Positions 34,350-45,819 of a DNA stretch of 64,000 bases are shown piece after piece; position 1 is the stretch's first letter; every line of letters begins with the position of its first letter. Origin of the DNA: Hsuehochloa calcarea (lineage: Eukaryota > Streptophyta > Magnoliopsida > Poales > Poaceae); the NCBI GenBank assembly GCA_036346395.1, contig CM070615.1:11103534-11167533 (forward strand). The letters are read 5' to 3'. The notes beneath the pieces are model-generated. The model was not told where the DNA came from, did no database searches, and saw nothing but the letters and a program-made list of their open reading frames with translations. The translations under genes were made by a program, and so were the position numbers.

Positions 34350-36733
34350 TGTAACACCCCAGCCCAACACTGAGCCTAGAATGCCACCACACTACTCTTT
34401 AAACTAATAATTATCGACACACTATAAAAATTACAGCAAGGAAGCCGTGATAATCATATCAATAGACCACAAAAAGGACATGCATAATCATGGTTCAAAC
34501 GATAATAAATAATCAATGGGAATTATAACCAGGTAAACAATCCAAAGTAGCATCAACCAATGAATCTAAATTATTAAAGCAAATAGCCTGGTCCAAATGA
34601 TGTCCTAAATTTTATTCAACCTCTAACATGTCCAAGTGTAAACCAATATTGAATGAAAAGATTCTTATGGCAAATGATCATGTGATGTCCATGTGCTCTA
34701 CTCGCTCTCAGTTACGGCATCCTCGAAGATCACCTAAAGACAACAATAGAGCAAGGGTGAGTCCACGACTCAGCAAACACATCCATAAACAACGAACAAT
34801 AATAAATCAACTGCATTCAATAAATTCATTATCATCATAGGTACTTTCATTAATATTCTCATGCAGTTATCTTCTCTTTGATTCACAACCATTAATCTCA
34901 TTTATGAATGCAACTCTATTCTACATGTCCACATGCACTTCTTTCGCGTATACCGGTATAGCGTGAGTGAATGCTCGCGACAACATTCACTCTCAAGCCC
35001 GTTCCTCCAAAAGGATCGGGGACCTCCTCCACTCCCGTGGAGTTGTGATCATTCATGATCACCTTCTCTTATGCAAAGATGCTTATGAATGCAAACATGC
35101 AAACTCCATCATAAACATCATATCCAACTTTTCATCATGCTTGTCAACAAAGATATAATCATACCAATTCATTGCTTGCAATTAAATAAAATAAAAACAC
35201 AACAATAATGGTAATAGAAGATAAAGAAAACAGTGATCAATCATTGATCGTTGTCTACCATGCACTTGCCTTTACTAGTTGCGACGCACAATTTGACTAG
35301 CAGATGGCAACAAGTACGACGCCTCTCCTACATTAAATACACAAATTTCAATACAAGCTACAGCATCATAAGAACAACAATCAATCGACATCGCTCCTAC
35401 ACGTCCCCAAATATACCACGTTACTCCGGTACCGAATAGTTACCCATAGCTGTCTTGATACTAAAACGAACGTAACTTTTGACTCAAAAGTCCGATCACC
35501 ACAAACCACCCCATTCTGGATTCTTTATAAAATTATCCACATTTTCTTAGATTACACAGTCTTCTAATTAAATCATCTAACCCTCCGTATTTAGCCCAGA
35601 AAGCCGATCTGTCCGCTTCGGAACAGCAGTCTTACTAAATACATAACTTTTGTTTTACTCAACCAAAATTCGCGTTCTCAGATTCTACAGAACCATTGGA
35701 CAATTATCTATAACTTTCATGTAGATCAAAAACTCTAATTAAGCTATTTACTATTTTTAATCCACAGTCTACCAAAACAGCGCCGAAAGACGACAACCGT
35801 AAAAACAGCGGTCTTCCGAAAATCATATCTTGAAATCTACTTGTCCGATCGACATGGTAAAATATGCTATAGAAATATATCGAAATTATCTACAATTATC
35901 CAGTAGATGAGATTTCCAAAATTTACCACTAAGGTACCCGAATAAATCGTACAACGGACAGCAGGTTAAACGGATCTATTAGTCGGCACTTTGACTAAAA
36001 ACTATAGAACCCTCTCTAATTAACCTCAATTAAAATCTCTAATTAACAGCGTCTAGCAAACCAGAGGAAAATATGCAGCAAACCTCCACGCGACGGACAG
36101 CCGGCGTTGTAGCCAGTGCGAGCGATCTTGATCGGCTCGGCTCGGCTTCCACGCTGCGGCGGCAGCAACCCTTGGCAATCGGCAACGAAGAAAGCGAAAG
36201 AGTGCCGGCCACGCGACAAAGCGACAGCGGCAAAGACAAAGCGGCGGCAGCCGTCTGCGAGGCTCGGTCGGCCCGCAGCGATTCGATCGTCAAAGCGGCG
36301 CCGGTAGCGGCGATCGACACCTCGGCTCGGCGTCCGCGACCAGAGCAAAGAGCGGCAATCGCTAAGCCGGTGCCCACGCAGAGGCGCAGAGGGAGCAATG
36401 ATGCAAAGAAGCAGCGGTAATTTGGCGGCGCAAGCAACACGCGCAGGCGACAAAGAAAAACGCAGCGCACAGTAGATCAAGATTTTTGGCTGGCGGCGGC
36501 TGATTTCCAGAGAAAAGAAAAACTGGCGGCTGGCTTGGGAAAAAGTGGCAAGGGTTTTCTAAAATAATTCCACCACTATTTATACAGCTCACAAAAATCC
36601 GAAAATTCTATTTTCACAAATTCTTTTTATTTAAATACGCACAAGCCCTAAATTCTTTAACTAATTAATTTAATTACACTCCGACCCTTAAGACGCTTTT
36701 ATTAATATTATTATTATTTTTCGGAGTATTACA
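34350..36733 (-). repeat. 3' LTR of the gypsy element
   Basis: 2384 bp, TGTAACACCCC to GAGTATTACA. Compared with the 5' LTR it shows scattered single-base differences, but many differences and indels between 36080 and 36430. Confidence 0.95.
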
Positions 36734-36735
36734 TT

Positions 36736-36746
36736 CTACCCCCCTT
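36736..36746 (-). other. Polypurine tract of the gypsy element
   Basis: On the minus strand the purine run AAGGGGGGTAGAA lies directly upstream of the 3' LTR. Confidence 0.85.
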
Positions 36747-36808
36747 AACGGAATTCGACCCCGAATTCTACTCGCCGTTCTACTCAAATAAAAACTACAC
36801 TGCTGAAA

Positions 36809-37279
36809 TTAAATAACAAAACAACACGTACCCGACGTGAACAACTCCGGGTATAGCTCGCGCATGCGAGACTCCAACTCCCAAGTCGCCTCTCTCTCAG
36901 ACTGATGCGTCCACAGCACCTTGACGTATACCAACGTCTTGTGCCTCAGCACTCGCTCCGACCTCTCCAGAATGCGCGTCGGACGCGACTCAACTGTGAG
37001 GTCTTGCTCAATAGACAACGGCTCTAATGAAATCTTATGCTCTGGATCTCTCAAAAACTTTCTCAGCATCGAGACGTGAAACACATTATGAACTCCACGC
37101 ATGGACTCAGGAAGATCCAAGCGGTAAGCTAACTTCCCAATTCTTGCAATAATCGGGAATGGTCCAACGTACCTCGGGCTAAGCTTTCCTTTGGTACCGA
37201 ACCGAACAATACCTTTAGTGGGAGACACTCTCAAGAGCACCTGGTCACCCACCGCAAACTCCAAGTCACGCCTCCTCAA
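36809..37279 (-). pseudogene. Gypsy integrase C-terminus with chromodomain-like tail
   Basis: A 156-codon open stretch with the GPF motif region (KLSPRYVGPFPI), YRLDLP and VHNVFHVSMLRK, then a tail with VYVKVLW, EATWE and MRELYPELF. This tail is the group-II chromodomain-like segment of Tekay/Del chromoviruses, which helps target integration to heterochromatin. The segment itself is open but is separated by frameshifts from the integrase core. Confidence 0.9.
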
Positions 37280-37280
37280 A

Positions 37281-38030
37281 TCAGCATAACTTTTCTTGTC
37301 TACTCGAGTCGCTATGATTACGCCTCACCATGGCCACACGCTCAACGGTCTTGAATCGGTCAGGACCCAAAATTGTCTTCTCTCCAAGCGCATCCCAACA
37401 AAGCGGCGATCTCGCACTTCCGCCCATAAAGACCTTCAAATGGCGCGGCTCTAATCTTGGAATGGTAACTATTATTATAAGCAAACTCGCAAGTGGCAGC
37501 TGGTCCTCCCAACTACCCTTCAAGATAGAACACAAGATCGCAACATGTCCTCCAAAGTCCGAATAGTGCGCTCGGACGCCCATCATCGAGGGTGAAAGCT
37601 GTACTAAGGCGGAATTTGTGTGCCCAATGCACCTGCAGACTCTCCCGAACTTGGAGACAAACTTGGCGTCCTGCCGGAAGCGATGGTCTTTGGCACACCA
37701 TGCGTCTTACTATTTCACGCACATAAATAGGAGCTAGATCACTCGCTGAATTTGTCGTGCGAATAGGGATAAAGTCGCGTGAGACTTGCTAAATCGATCC
37801 ACCACTACCCAAATCGCATCCTTCCCTCGCGCGAACGAGGTAGCGCCACCACAAAGTTCATAGAGATATCATCCCACGGCTTTGAGGTACCTCCAAAGGT
37901 TGTAATAACCTGCGGGGCGCTTGTGCTCACTTTCACTTGGCGACAAACACCACAAGAAGCCACATAGTTAGCAATGTCCACCTTCATTCTTTTCCACCAA
38001 AAATTACATTTCAGATCTCGATACATCTTA
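37281..38030 (-). pseudogene. Gypsy integrase zinc-binding domain and core
   Basis: From 38030 leftward: CNFWWKRMKVDIANYV and CGVCRQVK of the H2C2 region, then core pieces ESLQVH, KFRLSTAF and, near the end, GSWEDQLPLA and CRSPLCW-like sequence. Several frameshifts break it into at least three frames, so the D,D,E core is not encoded intact. Confidence 0.85.
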
Positions 38031-38170
38031 GTCTCACGGGATGAATAGTGTACGGAGTGCGATGTGCCTCCTCAATATATCATCTTTGACCTCCGCCTTT
38101 GTGGCACACAAAGACGGCCTTTAAACCTCAAAGTACCGAATCATCCATCTTGAAATCACCCTCTTTACCC

Positions 38171-38760
38171 TCATCCAGGCGCTTCTAACCTCCTGTAGTA
38201 ACGGTCACTCTGTTGTGCTTCCCAGACAGTGCCGAATAGTGACTCAAGAATCAAGCGTGTCTCAACATGTGTCGTGCCCGCATAACAATAAGATATTCCC
38301 ATGCGATCAAAATCAGCAATGAGGCAATCTAGAGTAGCGGGAGTCGCCTTGCGACTAAGAGCATCAGCAACTACATTGGCCTTGCACGGATGATCTTGAA
38401 TAGTAAGATCATAGTCCTTGATCAACTCTAACCACCTCCTTTGCCTCAAATTCAGATCATACGGTGAAGATATACTTGAGACTCTTGTGATCGTGAAAAT
38501 ATCACAAGGCTCGCCAGTATAGATAATGCCTCCAAATCTTGAGAGCAAAAACAACGCATGACCAACTCCAAATCATGAGTGGGATAATTCTGCTCGTGCT
38601 TCTTTAGCTGCCTCGACGCATAAGCAATCACCTTACCGTCTTGCATGAGAACACAGCCAAGACCCACTCGAGACGCATCTGAAAAGACTGTGAATCGCTT
38701 TCCCGGCTCGGGAAGAGTGAGAATAGGAGAGGTCACCAACCTGTCCTTCAAAATGCGTAA
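38171..38760 (-). pseudogene. Gypsy RNase H
   Basis: FTVFSDASRVGLGCVLMQ, VIAYASRQLKKHE and NYPTHDLEL identify the RNase H with its first Asp; a second frame carries RRWLELIKDYD and the terminal NVVADALSR motif. A frameshift near 38500 separates the halves. Confidence 0.9.
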
Positions 38761-38967
38761 ACGCTCACACTCGTGATCCTTTGGAATCTCACACCTTTTT
38801 GAGTAAGTTGAGACATCGGTTTGGCGATGATAGAGAAATCCTGCACAAAACGCCGATAATAACCAGCCAAACCCAAGAAACTCCTCACCTCCTTCACACT
38901 AGTCGGCCTCTTCCAATCCACCACTGTGGAGACCTTACTAGGATCAATGACAATGCCACGAGGTTAA

Positions 38968-39870
38968 TCACATGACCCGAAAACCCATACGAAATCCGAA
39001 CTCACACTTCTTCAACTTAGCATAGAATTTGTGATCTCTCAAAGTATCTAAAATCAGCCTCAAATGACGCTCATGATCCTCACTGGTCTTGGAATAGATA
39101 AGAATATCATCAATGAACACCACCACGAAGTCATCTAGATACTCGTGCAACATGTTGTTCATGGTCTCCATAAAAATAGCAGGTGCATTAGTCAATCCAA
39201 AGGACATAACTTTATACTCATAATGCCCATACCTGGTGGAGAAAGCAGTCTTTTCTACATCCTGCTCACGCACACGGATTTGATTATACCCTGACTGGAG
39301 ATCAATCTTGGAGAACTCAATCGATCAAACAAGTCCTCAATGCGGGGCAATGGATATTTATTCTTGATTGTGACTGCATTAAGCGCACGATAATCAATAC
39401 ACATGCGCCAACTCCCATCCTTCTTCTCGTGAGCGAGCAGAGCTCCCCCGGCGATACACTCGCCTGATCAAACCTTTAGCCAACAACTCATCCAATTGCT
39501 TCTTCAGCTCGTCCTGAAACGGACGTGCTAATCGATATGGAGACATCGAGATGGGACGAGTACCCGGAACAAGGTCAATGCGAAACTCCACGTCTCGCGC
39601 AGGTGGCAAACCCGGAAGCTCAGCTGGGAACACATCTGGGTAATCACTAACCACTGGAATCTCCTCAATCTGCGAAGCCACACTCGGTTTCTCAGCAAGA
39701 GCTAAAAGAAGTCCAGTTTTCACCGCACGCTGACCCGGGAACAGTCCGACCAACATTGAAAGAGAGCGCGGAGGCGCACTCCCCTGAAAGGTCAAAGTCT
39801 CCCAGGCGGAGTGCGCACGAGTATTCTCTGAAGCGAGGATATCACGGCCCGATAAGAGTGCAACCAATCC
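38968..39870 (-). pseudogene. Gypsy reverse transcriptase
   Basis: The N-terminal part has DYPDVFPAELPGLPP, FRIDLVPGT and PYRLAR. The second part carries MSFGLTNAPAIFM and the catalytic box FIDDILIYSK, the Ty3/gypsy form of the YXDD motif. Frameshifts lie near 39440 and 39310. Confidence 0.92.
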
Positions 39871-40160
39871 ATACCCAAGATAACATCGAACGGCTCCATT
39901 TGAATAACTATCAAATTCGCCGTGAACTTCTCTCCATCAATAACAATAGAACACACAGGACAAACAGTAGAGCTAGCAATAATACCCCCAGAAGAACTAA
40001 CCAACACTGATTGAGAAATCCACTGCATACTCAAGTTCGCTCTCCTAGCAAACGCCGTCGAAACAAACGAAAAGGTAGCCCCTGAATCGAAAAGGACTAA
40101 AGCATCAAATGAATCCACAAGCAAAGTACCTGTCACCACGTCGGGGCGACCCATGACTCA
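39792..40160 (-). pseudogene. Gypsy aspartic protease
   Basis: LVLFDSGATFSFVS carries the catalytic DSGA, followed by FDVILGMDWL, the typical end of the retropepsin domain in plant gypsy elements. A frame junction separates it from the RT stretch. Confidence 0.9.
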
Positions 40161-41514
40161 TTGTGGGCATGGCGTATACTCGGTGGCGCCATGGCGAAAA
40201 GAAGACGACGGCGTGGCGGCGAGCCCCAACCATCTCTTTGTGGCGGTGCGAGTAAAGCGGTCGTGCAACTGAGCGGTCTTGAAGGTGGCGGCCGCCGATA
40301 GTACCTTTGGGCGCCAAGTGAAGGAAATGGCATCATTTGGAGGAGTAGTCATCATCCGGAAAGATCCTCGGCGGGACCCGAAGAAGAAGATGGCACAGGC
40401 TCCCACTTGATCACGCTTAGCGGGGTTACGGCGACACACCGCTCCTTGTGACCCGGTCGGCCACACAGCGGCAATCTCCGTCCAAGTGCACTCGGCGTGT
40501 GGTGTCCATCACCGCACTTAAAGCAAAGCATGCCACGCTACAGGACAGACGAAGAGCTGGAGTACACGCAAAAGGACGAGGCGCCAAGAAGAGAACGGCC
40601 TCATTGCTTAGACTGAAGATCTGCGGTCCTCCTTGAATTTCTTGAAAGCAGTCATTGAGCAGACCCACTTCCCTCACGAGCTCCTCTTGGTCACCACCGA
40701 AACAACCCATCCACCAGAGGCTTGTCGCCCCTTTGTGAGTGCATCTCCAACTCCATGCCCTAGCTTGCTCCACAACAGCTGTAGTCGCGAGTGGAGTAGC
40801 TCCCAACACATGTCGGTACTCGAGGTGAGACCCGCGGAACCTCTTGGCTTTACGAAGATCATCGTTAAGCTCTTGAAGGGACAAAGCGAACCAAGTTGTT
40901 GAACTCGACCTCATACTCAGCAATAGACCTCTTCCCCTGAGCAAAGGTCGTCAAGGCAACCTCCATCTTCTCCACAAAAGAGTAGGGGTAGAACTTCCCC
41001 TTGAACTGATCAACAAAGTCCTCCCAAGTGAGTGGCCCTTGAGTGGCGGTCCTCGAAGACAACACGCCCTCCCACCAAATATCTGCTTGCCCTTTCAGCT
41101 GAAAAGCCACAAAACGAACCCTCGATGTGAGGACATCTCTAAAGCTCCAAGCGCCTCTCCATGTAACGCAACAGATCCATTGCTCGGACCGGTGTACCCA
41201 CCCGTCAAGCGAATCAAACCTCAACCCCATCCACTCTCAAGTGACATCCGCGCCTCGAACCGGGGATGAGCAGCAGGAGCAACAACAGATGCCGCAAAGA
41301 ACGGGGCTACGGCGCTGTTGACGAAGAGCACGGATCTCTCCACCAACTCTCTCGGCCAAAGCGGGGTCTCATCTTGGACCTGGCAGGAGGCGGGTCAGCA
41401 GCAACCCCTCGACTCTGACTCATATCTTTCTGTGAGGTGGCTCCACGGAACCTCGCCATGACCACGACCTCCACGACCGCGGCCACCACGACCACGTCCT
41501 CTACCCCTCGGCAT
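40161..41514 (-). pseudogene. Gypsy gag
   Basis: The likely start is the ATG at 41514 (minus), giving an Arg/Gly-rich N-terminus (MPRGRGRGRGG). The gag core follows at 41230-40865 with VRFVAFQLKGQADIWW, LTWEDFVDQFKGKFYP and SIAEYEVEFNNLVRF. A zinc knuckle is suggested near 40430-40540 but the Cys residues are scattered by frameshifts. At least three frame changes occur. Confidence 0.85.
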
Positions 41515-41758
41515 AGCTATCAACCACAATCAACAATACACAATGAGTTCAAAGCTCAAAATAAACTCATCCATCAATAAACAACATAGCAGGCGTAAAA
41601 ACTATATTCGTACCTCTCTCTAACCTACTGTGCACTAGTGTGTCAAATTTTAGGTTAGTTAACCATTAGCAAATTTTAGTTGATTTACTAATCTAAAACA
41701 AATTTTAACAATTTAGTTTGCCTAAGTTGTTAATCTATTCACCACGGACCTAAAGCCC

Positions 41759-41770
41759 GCTCTGATACCA
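41759..41770 (-). other. Primer binding site of the gypsy element
   Basis: TGGTATCAGAGC on the minus strand, two bases inside the 5' LTR; complementary to initiator Met tRNA. Confidence 0.92.
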
Positions 41771-41772
41771 AC

Positions 41773-44158
41773 TGTAACACCCCAGCCCAACACTGAGCCT
41801 AGAATGCCACCACACTACTCTTTAAACTAATAATTATCGACACACTATAAAAATTACAGCAAGGAAGCCATGATAATCATATCAATAGACCACAAAAAGG
41901 ACATGCATAATCATGGTTCAAACGATAATAAATAATCAATGGGAATTATAACCAGGTAAACAATCCAAAGTAGCATCAACCAATGAATCCAAATTATTAA
42001 AGCAAATAGCCTGGTCCAAATGATGTCCTAAATTTTATTCAACCTCTAACATGTCCAAGTGTAAACCAATATTGAATGAAAAGATTCTTATGGCAAATGA
42101 TCATGTGATGTCCATGTGCTCTACTCGCTCTCAGTTACGGCATCCTCGAAGATCACCTAAAGACAACAATAGAGCAAGGGTGAGTCCACGACTCAGCAAA
42201 CACATCCATAAACAACGAACAATAATAAATCAACTGCATTCAATAAATTCATTATCATCACAGGTACTTTCATTAATATTCTCATGCAGTTATCTTCTCT
42301 TTGATTCACAACCATTAATCTCATTTATGAATGCAACTCTATTCTACATGTCCACATGCACTTCTTTCGCGTATACCGGTATAGCGTGAGTGAATGCTCG
42401 CGACAACATTCACTCTCAAGCCCGTTCCTCCAAAAGGATCGGGGACCTCCTCCACTCCCGTGGAGTTGTGATCATTCATGATCACCTTCTCTTATGCAAA
42501 GATGCTTATGAATGCAAACATGCAAACTCCATCATAAACATCATATCCAACTTTTCATCATGCTTGTCAACAAAGATATAATCATACCAATTCATTGCTT
42601 GCAATTAAATAAAATAAAAGCACAACAATAATGGTAATAGAAGATAAAAAGCGATGATCAATCATTGATCATTTGTCTACCATGCACTTGCCTTTACTAG
42701 TTGCGACGCACAATTTGACTAGCAGATGGCAACAAGTACGACGCCTCTCCTACATTAAATACACAAATTTCAATACAAGCTACAGCATCATAAGAACAAC
42801 AATCAATCGACATCGCTCCTACACGTCCCCAAATATACCACGTTACTCCGGTACCGAATAGTTACCTATAGCTGTCTTGATACTAAAACGAACGTAACTT
42901 TTGACTCAAAAGTCCGATCACCACAAACCACCCCATTCTGGATTCTTTATAAAATTATCCACATTTTCTTAGAATACACAGTCTTCTAATTAAATCATCT
43001 AACCCTCCGTATTTAGCCCAGAAAGCCGATCTGTCCGCTTCGGAACAGCAGTCTTACTAAATACATAACTTTTGTTTTACTCAACCAAAATTCGCGTTCT
43101 CAGATTCTACAGAACCATTGGACAATTATCTATAACTTTCATGTAGATCAAAAACTCTAATTAAGCTATTTACTATTTTTAATCCACAGTCTACCTAAAC
43201 AGCGCCGAAAGACGACAACCGTAAAAACAGCGGTCTTCCGAAAATCATATCTTGAAATCTACTTGTCCGATCGACATGGTAAAATATGCTATAGAAAGAT
43301 ATCGAAATTATCTACAATTATCCAGTAGATGAGATTTCCAAAATTTGCCACTAAGGTACCCGAATAAATCGTACAACGGACAGCGAGTTAAGCGGATCTA
43401 TTAGTGGCACTTTGACTAAAAACTACGAACCCTACGTAATTAACCTCAATTAAAATCTCTAATTAACAGCGTCTAGCAAACCAGAGGAAAATATGCAGCA
43501 AACCTCCACGCGACGACAGGCCGACGTTGTAGCCGAAAGTGCGAGCGATCTTGATCGGCTCGGCTCGGCTTCCACGCAGCGGCGGCAGCCAGCAATTGGC
43601 AATCGCAGCAAGCGATAAAGAGCAGCCGCCACGCAGACAGCGACAAGAAGCAACGATAAAGCCTGCAGCGGCGGCGGCCGTCAGCGAGGCTCGGTCGGCC
43701 CGCGGCGATTCGATCGTCAAGCGGCGCCGCGGCGGCGGCGTCGCGACACCTCGGCTCGGCGTCAGCGGCCGAGGAAGCGGCGGCGAGATCGCCAAGCCGG
43801 TAGCCCACGCAGAGCTGCCAGAGAGGAGCGGCGGTGCAGCGGTCTGCGGTAGTGGCGCAAGCAACACGCGCAGGCGACAAAGAAAACGCGCCACGATGAG
43901 ATCAAGATTTTTGGCTGGCGGCGGCTGATTTCCAGAGAAAAGAAAAACTGGCGGCTGGCTTGGGAAAAAGTGGCTAGGGTTTTCTAAAATAATTCCACCA
44001 CTATTTATACAGCTCACAAAAATCCGAAAATTCTATTTTCACAAATTATTTTTATTTAAATACGCACAAGCCCTAAATTCTTTAACTAATTAATTTAATT
44101 ACACTCCGACCCTTAAGACGCTTTTATTAATATTATTATTATTTTTCGGAGTATTACA
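41773..44158 (-). repeat. 5' LTR of the gypsy element
   Basis: 2386 bp, same termini as the copy at 34350. Small open frames that repeat in both LTRs (for example at 34967 and 42390) are simply LTR sequence. Confidence 0.95.
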
Positions 44159-44840
44159 TCGGTAAATACATTTCCTCCATAGATAACTTTATTGTAGTTT
44201 TTTCCTTCCTTTGCAATAGCTAAGGCTAACTTCTTAGAATACATAGGTCGTTCACCGTGTACTTTGCTAAAGGAGGGAAATACAAGGGAAGGATCCTACG
44301 ACACGATCTAAGTTTCCTGGCATTCGCTAGTGTACATTAATCCCATATAACACTTCATAGTCATGCCTCTCGAACTAACCAATTCTATTTTTGTAGTGCC
44401 ACCAGCAGCAGCCGGCCTACAACAGCTGTAGATACTATGTTTGTGATAACATAAAACTACTCGCCAGTTCCGCGATGACCAATGATCCTCACGTTTGTCA
44501 ATCTTGTAATAATTATTTCATTCTTATCAATTTATATATACATGAATTTAATTTTCCTAGTGATAGGTTGCGAGCATCGATACAACTACGTTGGAACATG
44601 GCCAGCTCATAAAACATTCGAGGAATGTTTGAAGTATTCTTCAACCATGAGGTCATAAATCCAGATGGGAAGTTCCACAATGTAGATTGAACTTGATTGG
44701 GATAAGAGTGAACTTAATGGTACATGTGTGTAAATATACATGAATGGTTAATTTTAGTTAATTGATTTGTGAAATGGATGTGCTTGTTTCTGAAATGAAC
44801 GTGAATTGGATGTATACATGTACTTATTGTGTTTCAGCTT
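44159..44840 (+). pseudogene. Tail of the C48-like gene of CACTA C
   Basis: Resumes CACTA C after the gypsy insertion. The stretch 44570-44690 encodes a degenerate ending with FFNHEVINPDGKFHN, which corresponds to the last part of the C48-like protein. A stop follows. The rest to 44840 is AT-rich 3' sequence. Confidence 0.6.
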
Positions 44841-44916
44841 GTTTCAGATAGCATAGCTAGCATTTCCTGAGGCTGACCAATAAACAGAAATAAATTTAGC
44901 AATACAAAAGAATATC

Positions 44917-45039
44917 ACAGACGGTTCCTTAGGACATACCGTCTGTGATATATCAGCTCTCACAGACGGTTTCATCTACAAACCGTTTATGATACGTCAG
45001 CTATCACGGACGGTTTAATCTACAAACCGTCTGTGCTAG
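44917..45039. repeat. 3' subterminal array of CACTA C
   Basis: Three hairpins of ACAGACGGTT paired with AACCGTCTGTGAT. The array is cut by the TIR of the next CACTA element at 45040. Confidence 0.75.
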
Positions 45040-45305
45040 CACTACTACAAAACAGGCTATAGTAGACGGCCCATCACAGACGATTCTTTTGGAACCGTCT
45101 GTGTTGGGTCTGTTCCGACCTGGAATAGCCGATGCGAGCCTATCACAGACGGTTATTATTTAGGGCAAATGCGTGATAAGAATCTATCACGAGACGGTTT
45201 AATAATAGAATTATGCATGAATTATCACGAGCGGTTCTATTATTAAACCGTGCGTGATAATCGACCATTCACAGAGCGGTTCTAATTAAGAACCGTCGTG
45301 ATATC
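45040..45305. repeat. 5' terminal and subterminal array of CACTA E
   Basis: TIR plus hairpin motifs at 45070-45300. Many units here read CACGAGCGGTT or CCGTGCGTGAT instead of the usual CACAGACGGTT and CCGTCTGTGAT. Confidence 0.75.
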
Positions 45306-45819
45306 TCACCTATATATAGCGCGCCCGACACACATCTCTGCGCATTGCCTCTGCATTGCCGACACACATTTGCATTTGCCTCTGCGCCATCTCTGCCGCC
45401 ATTTCGCGCCTCCTTTATTTGCCTCTGCGCCTTGCCTCAAACCTATCAAAGTCTCTCATTGGTGTGAAGGTATCGGGTGTTTAGAGGTAAATAGTGACAT
45501 ACCACTCGGTGATTGCATATGATTATTTTCTTTATAATGTGTATGAAAAGGCATATGTGATTTTGTAGGCAAATAACAATCTTGGTGTAGGTCAAATTAA
45601 TTAGTCCAAAGTAATCGCTAATCAATTTAAGTATGTTTGGTAAATAGGAAGCCCATTGTCTTGCCGGACGAGAGAGGAAGGGAGGAGAAAGCGAGGATTG
45701 TCGAGAGATATTAGGCATTTTCTTCGTGAGCTCCGAGGGTAACGATCTATAACCCTTTATGTTTGCTATAAATTAATCGCTAATCAATTAGACACTAATT
45801 TGTTACATGCGTAGTGTAG

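Larger units (their letters stand above)
34350..44158 (-). mobile_element. Full-length Ty3/gypsy Tekay-type chromovirus (TSD TCGGT)
   Basis: 9809 bp, flanked by TCGGT at 34345-34349 and 44159-44163. The 5' LTR is at 41773-44158 and the 3' LTR at 34350-36733, with the PBS beside the first and the polypurine tract beside the second, which fixes the minus orientation. Order along the minus strand is gag, protease, RT, RNase H, integrase and a C-terminal chromodomain-like tail, as in chromoviruses. The LTRs are nearly identical over most of their length, so the insertion is fairly young, but the coding region has several frameshifts. Confidence 0.95.
25294..45039 (+). mobile_element. CACTA element C, decayed and multiply interrupted
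   Basis: Left terminus CACTACTATAAAAAGG followed by subterminal repeats (25325-25620). Its gene remnants run left to right: TNP2 start (26149), a TNPA-like region (26491-28728), a C48-type segment (33953-34146) and its end (44400-44700). Subterminal repeats reappear at 44917-45039. It is split by CACTA element D and by a gypsy element; with these removed it is about 4.7 kb. Its right terminus is not found, because another CACTA element starts inside its 3' subterminal array at 45040. Confidence 0.75.

Noticed and set aside
34967..35158. 63-codon open frame repeated identically at 42390-42581
   Set aside because: The two copies are the same position of the two gypsy LTRs; duplication is due to the LTRs and not to conserved coding.
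36043..36480. Open frames of about 145 codons on the minus strand
   Set aside because: GC-rich LTR segment; the corresponding segment of the other LTR has a different frame structure, which argues against coding.
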